Translations under genes and position numbers: made by a program
Notes under the pieces: generated by a model
Told to the model about the DNA's origin: nothing
What the model saw: the letters and a program-made list of their open reading frames with translations, nothing else
Databases searched by the model: none
In this document: positions 33,662 through 43,000 of the stretch, piece by piece
Layout of the letters: every line of letters starts with the position of its first letter
Position numbering within the stretch: position 1 is the first letter of the stretch
Assembly: GCA_964615935.1 (NCBI GenBank)
Contig: CAZTTG010000051.1
Coordinates: forward strand, 1 to 47,478
Origin: CAZTTG01 sp964615935
GTDB taxonomy: Bacteria > Planctomycetota > UBA1135 > GCA-002686595
DNA length: 47,478 nucleotides
Reading direction: 5' to 3'

Positions 33662-34828
33662 TCAGGCGAAGAGCAGGTTCTCGCTGAAGGTCTCGATCTG
33701 CAGCTCGAGCTGGTCGAAGGAGGTCATGTTCTCCTCGAACTCGCTGACGAAGTAGGGGATGCCCTTGGCGTCCAGGGCGTGGGTGTAGGCCACCTGCTCC
33801 TCCAGGCCCGGCTCGCACATCTTGGCGGCGGCGATGATGGCCGCCTCGGCGCTCGCGCCCTCGATGCGCTCGAGCAGCAGGTCCTCCTTGGGCTTGCGCA
33901 GATCGTGCTGCACCGGGCTGTAGGAGGAACGCTCGAGGTAGGCCTCGGCCAGGCGGGCCAGGGGATCCCCGTCGCCGGGCACGTCCTCCAGGATCCAGCG
34001 CAACCCGATCAGGAAGTCGTCGTCGACCACGTAGCAGCTCCGGCCGAGCATGCGGATCAGGTCGAGTGGGGGCTGCTCGCAGAACCCGCCCTCGAAGACC
34101 ACGCGGATGCGGTCCTGGGCGCGGCCCTCGCGCTCCCGGATCCGGGGCAGGGCCCACCGCAGGAGCTCGTTGTGCTCCTCGCGCGGGATCATCCCGCCGG
34201 CGGCGAGCAGGCAGTAGGCGTCCTCGGCGGCCACCAGCCAGGGGGTCTCGCGCTTGATCCGGTAGAGCTCGCGCAGCAGGCGGCGGTTCTCGTTGAAGAC
34301 CTCGATCGAGCGCCGCAGGTCGTCGTCGCCGATCGAGCGGCCGGCCACCCCCTCGATCTCCCGCTGCAGCCGTCCGTACTCGTCGCGCAGGTACTCCGCG
34401 CTGTGGGAGGAGTTGGGGTTCTGGGGGAGGTAGAGGATCTGGCAGGGATAGTCGAAGTTGCGGCCCCAGATGGCGGCCAGATTGCGGGCCGCGTCGCAGA
34501 TCGGGTGGGAGACGAACATGTCGAGCTGGACCCGATCGGTCAGCATCAGCTCGAGAGAGGTCTTGAGGATCGAGCACAGGTAGGAGCCGAAGCGCGAGTC
34601 GGCCGAGGTGGGCTCCAGCGCGGCGCCTCGGATCTTGACCGGCAGGAGGCCGGCGGCGTGCGCGATCTCCTCGGGGAAGTACACCTGGAAGTGGCCCAGC
34701 ACCTTCCCCCCGGCTTCACGCCAGCGCTTGACGGGTAGGTGGTCGGGGCTCTCCACCAGCTCCCGGCACTCGTACAGGGCGTCGTCCAGCGACTTGTTCA
34801 TCCACTCGGGGAAGACTCTCTCGTTCAT
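33662..34828 (-). CDS. bzdN: Benzoyl-CoA reductase-like subunit, BcrC/BzdN type
   Basis: A 388-residue subunit of the BcrC/HgdB-like family. Characteristic stretches are VLGHFQVYFPEEIAHAAG (44-60), SRFGSYLCSILKTSLEL (Cys85), MFVSHPICDAARNLAAIW (Cys111) and NRGFQYD-type partner contacts in BzdO. The later half contains VVFEGGFCEQPPLDLIRM and AAKMCEPGLEEQVAYTHALDAKGIPYFVSEFEE. Order, length and two short ATPases match the Azoarcus bzdNOPQ set as I recall it. ATG 34828 overlaps the stop of the TetR gene (ATGA), so all five are one operon. No ferredoxin, dienoyl-CoA hydratase or CoA ligase gene is adjacent, unlike the full bzd cluster. Confidence 0.85.
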   Translation of the reverse strand: MNERVFPEWMNKSLDDALYECRELVESPDHLPVKRWREAGGKVLGHFQVYFPEEIAHAAGLLPVKIRGAALEPTSADSRFGSYLCSILKTSLELMLTDRVQLDMFVSHPICDAARNLAAIWGRNFDYPCQILYLPQNPNSSHSAEYLRDEYGRLQREIEGVAGRSIGDDDLRRSIEVFNENRRLLRELYRIKRETPWLVAAEDAYCLLAAGGMIPREEHNELLRWALPRIREREGRAQDRIRVVFEGGFCEQPPLDLIRMLGRSCYVVDDDFLIGLRWILEDVPGDGDPLARLAEAYLERSSYSPVQHDLRKPKEDLLLERIEGASAEAAIIAAAKMCEPGLEEQVAYTHALDAKGIPYFVSEFEENMTSFDQLELQIETFSENLLFA

Positions 34829-35433
34829 GACTCCGAATCTCCGGGTCGGGGAGCGGCCCCGTGGAAGAAGAGATCGAGGACCTGGCGGAGCTTGTCGTCC
34901 ACGCTCTCGTGCAGGCGGTCGGCGTGGGCCGACAGCGAGACCTCCACCAGGGCGACGTAGTGCCAGGAGAGCAGCCGGGCGTCGGCAGTTGCGAGCTCGC
35001 CGGTGCCGATGCCCTCGGACACGATCTGCTCCACCAGCTCGGGCAGGGCTCGCTGGTAGGCCCGCACCAGCTCGCCGCGCTCGGGGTCCGCGAAGATGTT
35101 GACGTCCCGCCGGATCAGCTTGATGACGTCCCGGGCGGGGCCGGGCAGCTCGAGGAAGGCCCGCGTCAGGCGCCCCAGCCGCTCGCGAGCGGTGCCCCCG
35201 GCCTCGACGGCCCGCTGGAAGAGCTCCTCCTTCTCGCGCAGGTCCGCGTGGAGCATGCCGAGATAGAGCTCCTCCTTGCTGGAGAAGTGGTGGTAGAGCG
35301 CCCCCTTGGTCACCCCCGCGCTGCGGGCGATCCGGGCGGTGGTCACCTCCGCGTAGCTCCGGCTGAGGAAGAGGGAGCGCGCGGCGTCCAGGATTCGGGC
35401 GATGGTGGCTTCGGACTTGGCCAGGGAGGTCAT
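34825..35433 (-). CDS. TetR-family repressor heading the reductase operon
   Basis: A 202-residue TetR regulator. ATG 35433 is chosen since the HTH begins shortly after it (TIARILDAARSLFLSRSYAEVTTARIARSAGVTKGALYHHFSSKEELY); a longer frame upstream would cross the promoter. The C-terminal ligand domain is all-helical with IKLIRRDVNIFADPERGELVR. It lies upstream of and overlaps bzdN, so it is probably co-transcribed with the operon. A palindrome 19 bases from its start suggests autoregulation. An acyl-CoA ligand is plausible by context. Confidence 0.92.
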   Translation of the reverse strand: MTSLAKSEATIARILDAARSLFLSRSYAEVTTARIARSAGVTKGALYHHFSSKEELYLGMLHADLREKEELFQRAVEAGGTARERLGRLTRAFLELPGPARDVIKLIRRDVNIFADPERGELVRAYQRALPELVEQIVSEGIGTGELATADARLLSWHYVALVEVSLSAHADRLHESVDDKLRQVLDLFFHGAAPRPGDSES

Positions 35434-35451
35434 GGCTGGATCCCGTCTACA

Positions 35452-35505
35452 ATCCGACTGGTCGGTATGTTTCGTCAATCTAGGCGCCCTCCTGGAGTCC
35501 GTCAA
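35452..35505 (-). promoter_or_regulatory. tetR-bzd promoter with downstream palindrome
   Basis: Read on the minus strand: -35 TTGACG (35505-35500), a 17-base spacer, -10 TAGATT (35482-35477), then CCGAC-CA-GTCGG (forward CCGAC-TG-GTCGG, 35454-35465) just inside the transcript. The -35 matches 5 of 6 and the -10 4 of 6. A TetR dimer at the palindrome would block initiation. The rest of the 294-base divergent region up to acr3 shows no further sure signal. Confidence 0.6.
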
Positions 35506-35727
35506 GGGAGTTTTCGGCTCGGGGACCACCTCCGGGGGCCCGGGCCCCGGGAGGCGCCCCAGGGGCCCTCTCCTGGATCTCGGCAGCCTCGCGGGGATCC
35601 CGGCCGCGCGGCCCGGGCCCCGAACCCTGGCCGCCTCCCCCTCCAGCCGCTAGCCTCCGCGCCCTCGCGGGTGGCGGAGCGCACCGAGCGCCCCCCCCGG
35701 GTCGACGGGGCAGCCGGAGAGGAATCC

Positions 35728-36930
35728 ATGAAGGGCGCTGATGCAGACGGGCCGGGTTGCGCCGAGGGCCGGGGACTCGGCTTCTTCGAGCGGTATCTGA
35801 CGGTGTGGGTGATCCTGTGCATCCTCGGCGGGATCCTGCTGGGGAAGCTCGCGCCCGGATTCGCGACCTCTCTCGACGGCATGGCCATCCGCGTGGGGGA
35901 CGCGCCCGTGGTCTCCGTCCCCATCGCGGTGTGCCTCTTCTTCATGATGTACCCGATCATGGTGAAGATCGACTTCGGCGAGGTGCTGACCGCGGGGAGG
36001 AACGCGCGACCGGTGGGCCTGACCCTCCTCGTGAACTGGGCCATCAAGCCCTTCGCGATGTACGGCATCTCGGTCCTCTTCCTGGGCCTCCTGTTCCGCG
36101 GCTTCATCGGCGCCGAGGCGGTCGATCTGGTCAAGATGCCCCTCGGCCTGAACCTGGAGCCGGGCCAGACCCACGGGGCCGGCACCGTGGTCCTGGTGGA
36201 GGGCGTCAGGATGCTCGAGGTCCCGCTGTGGCGCAGCTACCTGGCGGGCTGCATCCTGCTGGGCATCGCCCCCTGCACCGCCATGGTGCTGGTGTGGGGC
36301 TACCTCGCGCGGGGCAACGACGGTCACACCCTGGTGATGGTGGCGATCAACTCGCTCACCATGCTGGTGCTCTACGGGCTGCTGGGCGGCTTCCTCCTGG
36401 GAGTCGGCCGCTTGCCGGTCCCCTGGCAGGCCCTGCTGCTCTCCATCGGCATCTACGTGGCGCTGCCGCTCGTTGCGGGCTACCTGTCGAGGAGGTGGCT
36501 CATCGGGAGGATGGGCGAGGACTGGTTCCGCGACCGCTTCCTCCACCTGCTGACGCCCGTCACCATCGTCGCCCTCCTGCTGACGCTGGTGCTCTTGTTC
36601 TCCTTCAAGGGCGAGGTGATCCTCTCCAACCCGCTCACGATCCTGTGGATCGCCGTGCCCCTCTTCATCCAGACCAACCTGATCTTCTGGCTGACCTACG
36701 GCCTGGCCCGGGGCCTGCGCCTCTCCTACGCCGACGCCGCCCCCTCGGCCATGATCGGCGCGTCGAACCACTTCGAGGTGGCCATCGCCACGGCCGTCAT
36801 GCTCTTCGGCCTCTCCTCGGGCGCGGCCCTGGCGACCGTGGTCGGCGTCCTCATCGAGGTGCCGGTCATGCTCATGCTGGTGCGCATCTGCCAGCGCACC
36901 CGGCACTGGTTCCCCGAGTCGGCGCGCTGA
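35728..36930 (+). CDS. acr3: ACR3-family arsenite efflux carrier
   Basis: A 400-residue polytopic membrane protein that expels arsenite. ATG 35728 follows GGAGAGG. ACR3 signatures are MMYPIMVKIDFGEVL, NWAIKPFAMYGISVLFL, GIAPCTAMVLVWGYLA (conserved cysteine in TM4), and IGASNHFEVAIATAVMLFGLSSGAALATVVGVLIEVPVMLMLV. About ten membrane helices are visible. An insert between the third and fourth motifs (VKMPLGLNLEPGQTHG...) is slightly longer than in the best-known members. No arsR or arsC gene is adjacent; it diverges from the TetR operon. Confidence 0.93.
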   Translation: MKGADADGPGCAEGRGLGFFERYLTVWVILCILGGILLGKLAPGFATSLDGMAIRVGDAPVVSVPIAVCLFFMMYPIMVKIDFGEVLTAGRNARPVGLTLLVNWAIKPFAMYGISVLFLGLLFRGFIGAEAVDLVKMPLGLNLEPGQTHGAGTVVLVEGVRMLEVPLWRSYLAGCILLGIAPCTAMVLVWGYLARGNDGHTLVMVAINSLTMLVLYGLLGGFLLGVGRLPVPWQALLLSIGIYVALPLVAGYLSRRWLIGRMGEDWFRDRFLHLLTPVTIVALLLTLVLLFSFKGEVILSNPLTILWIAVPLFIQTNLIFWLTYGLARGLRLSYADAAPSAMIGASNHFEVAIATAVMLFGLSSGAALATVVGVLIEVPVMLMLVRICQRTRHWFPESAR

Positions 36931-36959
36931 GTGCGTGCCTGAGGATCGCCAGCGCCCGC

Positions 36960-38507
36960 CTACACCCCGGCCGGAACCGACGTCGCCCCCCCACCGCCCT
37001 CCGGGGACTCCGCCAGGCGTCGGCGGAATCGGAGGTGGCGGCGGCGCGTCGCGTTCACCAGCGGTCGCCAGGCCGCCGCGGTGGCGTCGTGCCGGATCAA
37101 CCACCTCCAGAGGCCGTTGGAGCGCTTGTAGAGGTAGCTCATGGCCAGGTAGGGCATCACCGCCCCCCACTCCGCCGGGCGGCGACGCCAGATCGAGGCG
37201 TGCGAGAAGAGGCGGCGGTAGCACCAGTCGCGTCCCGCTTCGAGCCGCTCCGGGCTCATGTGCCTCGGCTGGAACACCGCGTGGGCCGTGTCGTAGAGGC
37301 TCCAGTCGCGGTGCAGCAGCCGGCCCTCGAGCTCCAGCCGACGGAAGAGCGGGGTGCCGGGGTAGGGCGTCAGGACGTGAAAGGTCGCGCACTCCAGCCG
37401 CTGATCCTCGACCCACTGGGCGGTCTCCTCGAAGACGCCCTCGCGATCGAAGTCGAAGCCGAAGACGAAGCTGCCGTTCACCTGGATCCCGAAGTCGTGG
37501 AAGAGCCGCACGCGGCGGGCGTAGTCCTGGGGCGCAGGAGTGTCCTTGCGAGCGGCGCGGAGGTTGATGCTGGACAGGGACTCGAAGCCCACGAAGACGC
37601 CGGTGCACCCCGCCAGCGCCATCTCGCGCACCAGCGACGGATCGTCGGTCACCTCCACCGTCACCGCGGCGCTCCAGATCATCTCCAGCGGCTGCAGCGC
37701 GCGGCACAGCCGCCGCAGGTAGTGGGGGTTCGCGCCCAGGTTGTTGTCGACGAACACGGCGTACGGCTGCGCCTCGGCGCGGAGCTCGGCGGCGACCTCC
37801 TCGGGATCGCGGACGCGGAAAGGGACCTTGACCCCCCTGGTGGAGAGGTAGCAGAAGTCACAGCGATTCGTGCACCCCTCGGTGGCGATGACGCTCACCG
37901 TGGTCAGGAAGGCGCGGCGGTCGAGCGCCTCGCGGCGCGGGAGGACTCCCGTGGGCGCCCGGCGGGGGTCGTCGCGGTAGACGGCTCTCAGCGTCCCGCG
38001 CTCTGCGTCGCGGAGGATCCGCGGCCAGACGCGCGTTCCGTCGCCGATCGCGACGGCGTCGGCGTGCGCTGCGGCCTCCTCGGGGCAGGCGCTCACGTGC
38101 AGGCCACCGAGCACCACCTTCGCGCCGCGCTCCCGGTACCAGCGCGCCAGCTCGTACGCCCGCCGGGCGAAGGTCAGGTGCACGGAGATCCCCACGACCT
38201 CGGGGAAGGGGTCGCTCGGCGGCGGCCCCTTCAGCAGGTTCTCGTCCCAGTAGCGAACGCTCCAGCGCTCGGGGGTCGCTCCGGCGATGGTGGTCAGCGC
38301 GAGCGACGGCGTCAGCACGTGCTTGCCGAAGCTGGCGAAGGGGTCCTTGGCGTAGAAGGGGGTGATCAGCAGGGCGTCCCGCTCTCGCACGGGGCCGGCG
38401 CGCGCGCCGGGGTCGAGCGGGGGGGGCTCGCGCATCTCGCGCGGGCAGCGCGGCGCTCTCGACCGGGCTCGGGAGAGCGGGGGCCCGGGGACGACCGGCC
38501 GCCTCAT
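36960..38507 (-). CDS. B12-binding-domain radical SAM protein
   Basis: A 515-residue protein. After a poorly conserved basic N-terminus (start may be ATG at about 38435), residues about 45-160 are a B12-binding-type domain (LLITPF, VVGISVHLTFARRAYELARWY, VVLGGLHVSACPEEA). The radical SAM core has Cys212-x3-Cys216-x2-Cys219 in TEGCTNRCDFCYLS, followed by FVDNNLG, VFVGFESLSSINL and GSFVFGFDFDREG. The C-terminal part (YDTAHAVFQPRHMSPE, MPYLAMSYLYKRS) resembles the DUF4070-like tail of related enzymes. The substrate is unknown; lipid or small-molecule methylation is a frequent role in the class. The start overlaps the regulator stop (ATGA). Confidence 0.9.
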   Translation of the reverse strand: MRRPVVPGPPLSRARSRAPRCPREMREPPPLDPGARAGPVRERDALLITPFYAKDPFASFGKHVLTPSLALTTIAGATPERWSVRYWDENLLKGPPPSDPFPEVVGISVHLTFARRAYELARWYRERGAKVVLGGLHVSACPEEAAAHADAVAIGDGTRVWPRILRDAERGTLRAVYRDDPRRAPTGVLPRREALDRRAFLTTVSVIATEGCTNRCDFCYLSTRGVKVPFRVRDPEEVAAELRAEAQPYAVFVDNNLGANPHYLRRLCRALQPLEMIWSAAVTVEVTDDPSLVREMALAGCTGVFVGFESLSSINLRAARKDTPAPQDYARRVRLFHDFGIQVNGSFVFGFDFDREGVFEETAQWVEDQRLECATFHVLTPYPGTPLFRRLELEGRLLHRDWSLYDTAHAVFQPRHMSPERLEAGRDWCYRRLFSHASIWRRRPAEWGAVMPYLAMSYLYKRSNGLWRWLIRHDATAAAWRPLVNATRRRHLRFRRRLAESPEGGGGATSVPAGV

Positions 38508-38863
38508 TTCCCGCGCGCCGCGCGGATCAGCGCTTCCATGTGATCGAGGTACCGGGTGAGCGCCCTGCGCCCCTTCGCGGTCAGGCGGTAGATCGTCCGG
38601 GGCGTACGCCCCTTGAACTGCTTCTTGCAGGAGACGTATCCCGTCTCCTCGAGCTTGCGCGCGTGCACGCTGAGGTTCCCGTCCGTGCTCTCCAGCATCT
38701 CCCGGAGCTCGGTGAACGTGAGCGTTGCGTTCACCGCCAGCGCGCTCAGGACCCCGAGCCGGAGCGGTTCGTGGATGAGCCGGTCGAATCCGGTGCTGCC
38801 CATCGAGAGGCCGGGGATGTGGTGGAGCTGCGAGGACCCCGCCGGTTTGCGTTCAGCCGCCAT
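38504..38863 (-). CDS. Winged-helix transcriptional regulator
   Basis: A 119-residue regulator with one winged HTH domain: FDRLIHEPLRLGVLSALAVNATLTFTELREMLESTDGNLSVHARKLEETGYVSCKKQFKGRTPRTIYRLTAKGRRALTRYL, shown here only in part by its key blocks LTFTELREML, NLSVHARKLEE and RTIYRLTAKG. It is of the PadR/MarR-like small type, often paired with a membrane protein. It overlaps the membrane protein stop by 11 bases. A palindrome ACTTT-N7-AAAGT upstream of the membrane gene is a likely operator. Confidence 0.88.
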   Translation of the reverse strand: MAAERKPAGSSQLHHIPGLSMGSTGFDRLIHEPLRLGVLSALAVNATLTFTELREMLESTDGNLSVHARKLEETGYVSCKKQFKGRTPRTIYRLTAKGRRALTRYLDHMEALIRAARGK

Positions 38864-39467
38864 GACGTTTCGCTATCCAGAGACCGACGATCAGGAGCAG
38901 GCCGCCGAAGCCCGCGCCGAGCAACGGCGTACCCCAGCCGGCGGGGGCCACGGCGGCGACGACCCCCAGGGCCATGAACGCCCCGCCGGTGATCGGAACG
39001 GCGGGGACCGAGAACGCCCCGCCGGTCACCACGGCGGCTCCGAAGAGGAGCAGCCAGGTCGCCGGCAGGGCCTCGTGGAGCCCCGCGCGCCAGAGCACCG
39101 CGGTGAGCACGACGCCCGCGAAGAGCGAGGGGGAGAGCCCCAGGAGGAACCTCCTCCCGGTCCCGCTGAGCAGCGGGAGGTCCTTCCTGGTCGCCTTGCG
39201 GTGGAGCGAGCATCCGCCGCCGATCAGCGCGATCCCCGCCGCGACGAGCCAGGTGACCAGCCAGGCCTGCGGCGTCGACTGCAGCGCCGAGACGACCGCC
39301 GCCGCGGCGCCGACCAGACCCATGAAGACCCCGCCCCAGCCGGGGACCGCGGTGAAGCGGCCGGAGCGCTCGATCGTCGAGCGGATGATCGAGAGGTCGG
39401 AGACCGCGCGATCCTCGAGCGAGGGCGGGGATTCCCCGGGGCGGGTGGAGCGGCCGGAGGGGGGCAT
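38853..39467 (-). CDS. Conserved membrane protein of the regulator operon
   Basis: A 204-residue integral membrane protein with six predicted helices. A hydrophilic start (about 40 residues including SIIRSTIERSGRFTAVPGWGG) precedes VFMGLVGAAAAVVSAL, WLVTWLVAAGIALIGG, FLLGLSPSLFAGVVLTAVL, ATWLLLFGAAVVTGGAF, ITGGAFMALGVVAAVA and LLGAGFGGLLLIVGLWIA. The SIIRSTMERSGSFTAVPGWGG-type opening is recurrent in such regulator-linked proteins. It is the first gene of the three-gene operon with the wHTH and radical SAM genes. Function is unknown. Confidence 0.85.
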   Translation of the reverse strand: MPPSGRSTRPGESPPSLEDRAVSDLSIIRSTIERSGRFTAVPGWGGVFMGLVGAAAAVVSALQSTPQAWLVTWLVAAGIALIGGGCSLHRKATRKDLPLLSGTGRRFLLGLSPSLFAGVVLTAVLWRAGLHEALPATWLLLFGAAVVTGGAFSVPAVPITGGAFMALGVVAAVAPAGWGTPLLGAGFGGLLLIVGLWIAKRHGG

Positions 39468-39504
39468 GGGGGGATCCTCAGGCGGCTACTCGTCACCGTC
39501 AAGG

Positions 39505-39521
39505 ACTTTGCGCCATAAAGT
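39505..39521. promoter_or_regulatory. Operator-like palindrome ACTTT-N7-AAAGT
   Basis: ACTTTGCGCCATAAAGT lies 38 bases upstream of the membrane protein start. On the minus strand TTGGCC, 17 bases, CTTTAT would make a weak promoter overlapping it. Similar ACTTT...AAAGT sites precede small winged-helix/membrane-protein operons in other bacteria, as I recall. The arms are only 5 bp, so chance is possible. Confidence 0.45.
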
Positions 39522-39562
39522 TCAGGCCCCCACCGAGGGCCAACCTGGCCCGGCGCCGCTCC

Positions 39563-40018
39563 TCAGCCCCGGATCGCGTGCTCGAGGATCGCCACCACCT
39601 ACTCGGGCTCGCGGGCCACCGCCAGGGCGGCGGCGTCCACCTCCTTGAGGGCATGGGTGTGCTCGGGCTCGTGCAGCACCACCAGGGGCTTGCCCAGGGC
39701 GGCGGCCCAGCCGGCGTCGAAGGCCGCGTTCCACTGGCGGTACTTCTCCCCGAAGCGCACCACCACCAGGTCCGCGGACCCGATCAGGGTGCGGCTGCGG
39801 ATGGCGTTGATCCCGGCCCCCTTGCGGTCCTTCCAGAAGCCCGACTCCTCGGGCCCCAGGATCTCCACGCCGCACCCGTCGCTGGCCCCGTGTTCGGTCA
39901 CCGGCCCGCAGAGGTCCACCGGCAGGCCGGCCGACTCCACGCCCTCGCGGATCCTCTCGCGCCAGTCCGTGTGGATCTCGCCGGAGAGGTAGACGCGCCA
40001 TCTTCTCTCGTCGCTCAT
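39563..40018 (-). CDS. YtoQ family protein with premature amber codon
   Basis: A YtoQ-like protein, a small nucleoside-deoxyribosyltransferase-like fold: WRVYLSGEIHTDWRERIREG, GPVTEHGASDGCG, KGAGINAIRSRTLIGSADLVVVRFGEKYRQWNAAFDAGWAAALGKPLVVLHEPEHTHALKEVDAAALAVA (quoted only to show intact length; key blocks are SGEIHTDW, EKYRQWNAAFDAG and HALKEVDAAA). A TAG codon at 39601-39599 ends the frame after 139 residues. The same frame continues VVAILEHAIRG to TGA 39563-39565, as a normal family C-terminus does after a Gln (CAG). The protein is thus shortened by 12 residues. Its catalytic region is whole, so it may still work. ATG 40018 starts 37 bases after the HZS-like stop. Confidence 0.8.
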
Positions 40019-40055
40019 GATCGGAGGCTCTCCCGTGGCAGGTGTCGGGCCCCGC

Positions 40056-43000
40056 TCAATCCCCCGACGCGCAGGCCGACTCCGCGGTGGGGATCGGCCG
40101 GAAGTCCGGGTGGTCGCGGTACCTGAGGTTCTTGCGGCCGAAGTAGGTCCCGTAGTAGGGGGCGTTGGCGTCCACCCAGGTGACCAGCCGGACGAGCTCC
40201 TCCCGGCTGAGCGCGACCCCCTCGTGGCCCTCCCGGACCAGCTCGATCAGGGGGCTCGCGTGCGAGCCCCAGGTGTAGGGCGGGGTGTCGTCCACGTTGC
40301 CCATCTTGGAGCCGATCTCGCTCACCGCCTCGACCAGATCCCGCTCCAGGATGCTCTCGTAGGAGCGGCTGAAGAGATCGGTCAGCTCGCCGGTGAGGTC
40401 CGGATCGGCGTGGGGCTCCTCGGCGCCGTGGCATTCGACGCAGTGCGCGTCCAGGATGGGCTGCACGTCGGTCGGGTAGTGGATCGGCCGCGGCGCGACC
40501 TCGCCCGGCTGGGGCATCAGCGTCCGCGGGGGACGGCGCAGCGCGGCCAGGGGACGGTTGGCCGGCGCCCGGGAGCGCGGCTCGTGGCAGCCGATGCACG
40601 AGCGCGTCTCCCCCGGGCGGAAGTTGACGAAGGTCCGCATGCGCTGGACCTCCATGAAGTCCCCGTCCAGCGCCTGGAAGAAGAGGTTGCGGTCGGCGGG
40701 CACGGTGAAACAGGCCGAGCCGTCCTCCTCCACCGGCACGATCCCGTGCAGGACCTTCACGTGGGTGTGGGTCCACAGGCTCACGACCGAGTGCTGCTGG
40801 CCGTGCTCGTCGCCCCCCCAGAAGCGCCGCGCCGACCAGGGGCGCGGGACGGTCTCCATGACCCGCAGGTAGCGCACCGTGCCGGGGGGCACGCCCTCCT
40901 CCGGATCGTGCTCACCGTGGAGGGCCAGGCTCGGCCCGTCCAGGCCCCGGTGGACGTCGCCCAGGACGACCGTGGCCAGGGTCTCCCCCGGCTCCGCGGG
41001 CTCCAGCACGCTGGGGATCTCGGGCGGACGCTCCCGCGGCCGCAGGGGCACGGGCTGCCAGCAGGACATCTCCGGATCGTCGTGCAGGAGGGCCCGGTTG
41101 CCGAGGGCGTCCAGCAGGTGGATCCCCCAGGCGCCGGGGTCGTGCACGTGTCGGTCGGGGTTGCAGGAGACCAGGAAGAGCTCCGCGGAGAGCGGATAGG
41201 GGTCGTCGTAGAGCGGGCCCTCTTCGACCGCCTCCCAGCGGCCCTCGATCCGGCGGCGGTACCCCCACTCGCTCTGGATGTCGATCTCCGGCGTGAGATA
41301 GGTGATGGGCCGGCGGGTGCGGATGGGCTCACGGAGGTCGAGCCGCAGCACCGTGCCCACCCCCAGGGGCATGTGCGGCCCGCCGATGCAGACGAAGAGA
41401 TCGTTCCGGCCGGGGATCGCGCGGCCGTTGTAGAAGCTGGGGAAGGCGTGGTCGTTGCCGAAGATCTCGACCGAGCCGCTGCCGTCGGGGCGCATGGCCC
41501 ACAGACACTTGACCGCCGAGCCGCCCTTGTCGACGTACTCCCAGCGCGTGTAGAGGATGCGCCCGTCGTTCATCACCGAGGGCGCCTCCTCGCTCACAGG
41601 GGTCCGGGAGAGGAGCTGCAGGCCGCCGCCGTCGGCGTCCATGCGGTAGAGCGCGGTGGTGGTCAGGATGTCGGGCCCGTCGCAGAGGATGCCGCGCTCG
41701 CAGCGCGTGGAGACGAAGCCGATGCCCCCGTCCGGCAGGTAGCAGGGGTGCATGTCGTCGGTCTGGTGGTAGTAGACCCGGCCGGTGCCGCCGAGGTGGG
41801 AGTTGTCGTAGCGGGCGATCCGCTCCTCCTCGTCCTCCGGCGGGAAGCTGAGCTGGCGCAGGCCCTGGCCGTCGATGCCGACCTCAAAGATGCGGAAGCC
41901 CTCCCGGGGCGAGGCCTTGTGGTCGAAGACCACCCGCTCCGCGTCGAAGGAGAGGTCGTGGCGCCCGAAGATCCCGCCCTCCAGCTCGGGCACCAGGTCG
42001 GTGTGCGAGCCGTCCGCGAGGGACAGCGCGCACAGGTTGCCGCCGTAGTGCACGACCCCGTCGATGTAGTCCGTGTAGTAGTGGCTCGACTGGTAGGTGG
42101 GGCGGCGGACGAAGAGGAGGCGGTCGAGGCCGTTCAGCTCGGGGGAGCGCAGCAGGGCCGCGCGGCGCAGCGCCCGGCACTCCTCCTCCCAGCGCTCCAG
42201 CTCGGCCGGCTCGACGCCGGCGGTCTCCCACGCGTCGGGCCGCTCCGCGAGGGCCTCGAGGCGCGCCAAGAGCGCCTCGTGATCCGGGTGCCGCCCGCGC
42301 AGGCCCTCGATGGCCCGATCCAGGGGCTCGAGCCGCTGCTCCTCCACCCGCCCCATCGCCAGGGCGTGGCCCCGCGACCGGAGGTAGAGGGCGCGCGCCT
42401 CGCGCCAGCTCCGCTCGTCGGTGGGAAGCAGCGCGCGGGCCTCGCGCTCCAGCCTCTTCGCGCGGTGGCAGGCCCGGGCGTAGCGCCGGCCCAGCTCGGC
42501 CCAGTCCACGGCCTCCCAGCGATCCTCCCAGAGGCCGTCCTCCCGCTCCCACTCCATCTCCCGCCGGGAGCGCTCGTCGGGGAAGTCGCGCTCGAGCAGG
42601 ATCCAGAGCCGCTCCATCGCGTCCGGCTCGACCAGGATGCGCGTCTCGCCGTCCAGCTGCAGCGCCCTGCCCGCCTCCTTCTCGACCAGGCGCCCCCCCA
42701 CCCGGACGGAGGGCCGATCGCCGTCTGCATCCCCCCCGTCGAAGGACCAGCGCGCGACCTGGCCATCGAGCGGCGGGCAGAAGGGGTGCTCGTGCAGCGT
42801 CGTGACGTCGCGCGCGGAGAGGCGGCGGTCGAAGACGCGCACCTCGTCGAGCTCGCCGACGAATCCGCTGGGATCGGGGAAGCCCTCGCTGGTGTATCCG
42901 ATCTTCCAGACGTGCCCGGGAACGTCCGGGCCGCCCTCCAGCTCACCCGATCCGGCGGGGAAGCCGTCGACGAAAAAGCGCAGGTGCTCGCGCCGCTTGA

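Noticed and set aside
31541..34738. Very long open frame antisense to the reductase genes
   Set aside because: At this GC content antisense frames stay open by chance; its translation is low-complexity and the minus strand encodes recognisable enzymes.
30696..34828. 2-hydroxyacyl-CoA dehydratase operon (HgdABC type)
   Set aside because: Two distinct ATPase genes and the N-O-P-Q order fit class I benzoyl-CoA reductase better; kept as the alternative.
39599..39601. Amber codon read as pyrrolysine
   Set aside because: The site is a normal Gln position in a non-methyltransferase family and no Pyl genes are seen; a point mutation is simpler.
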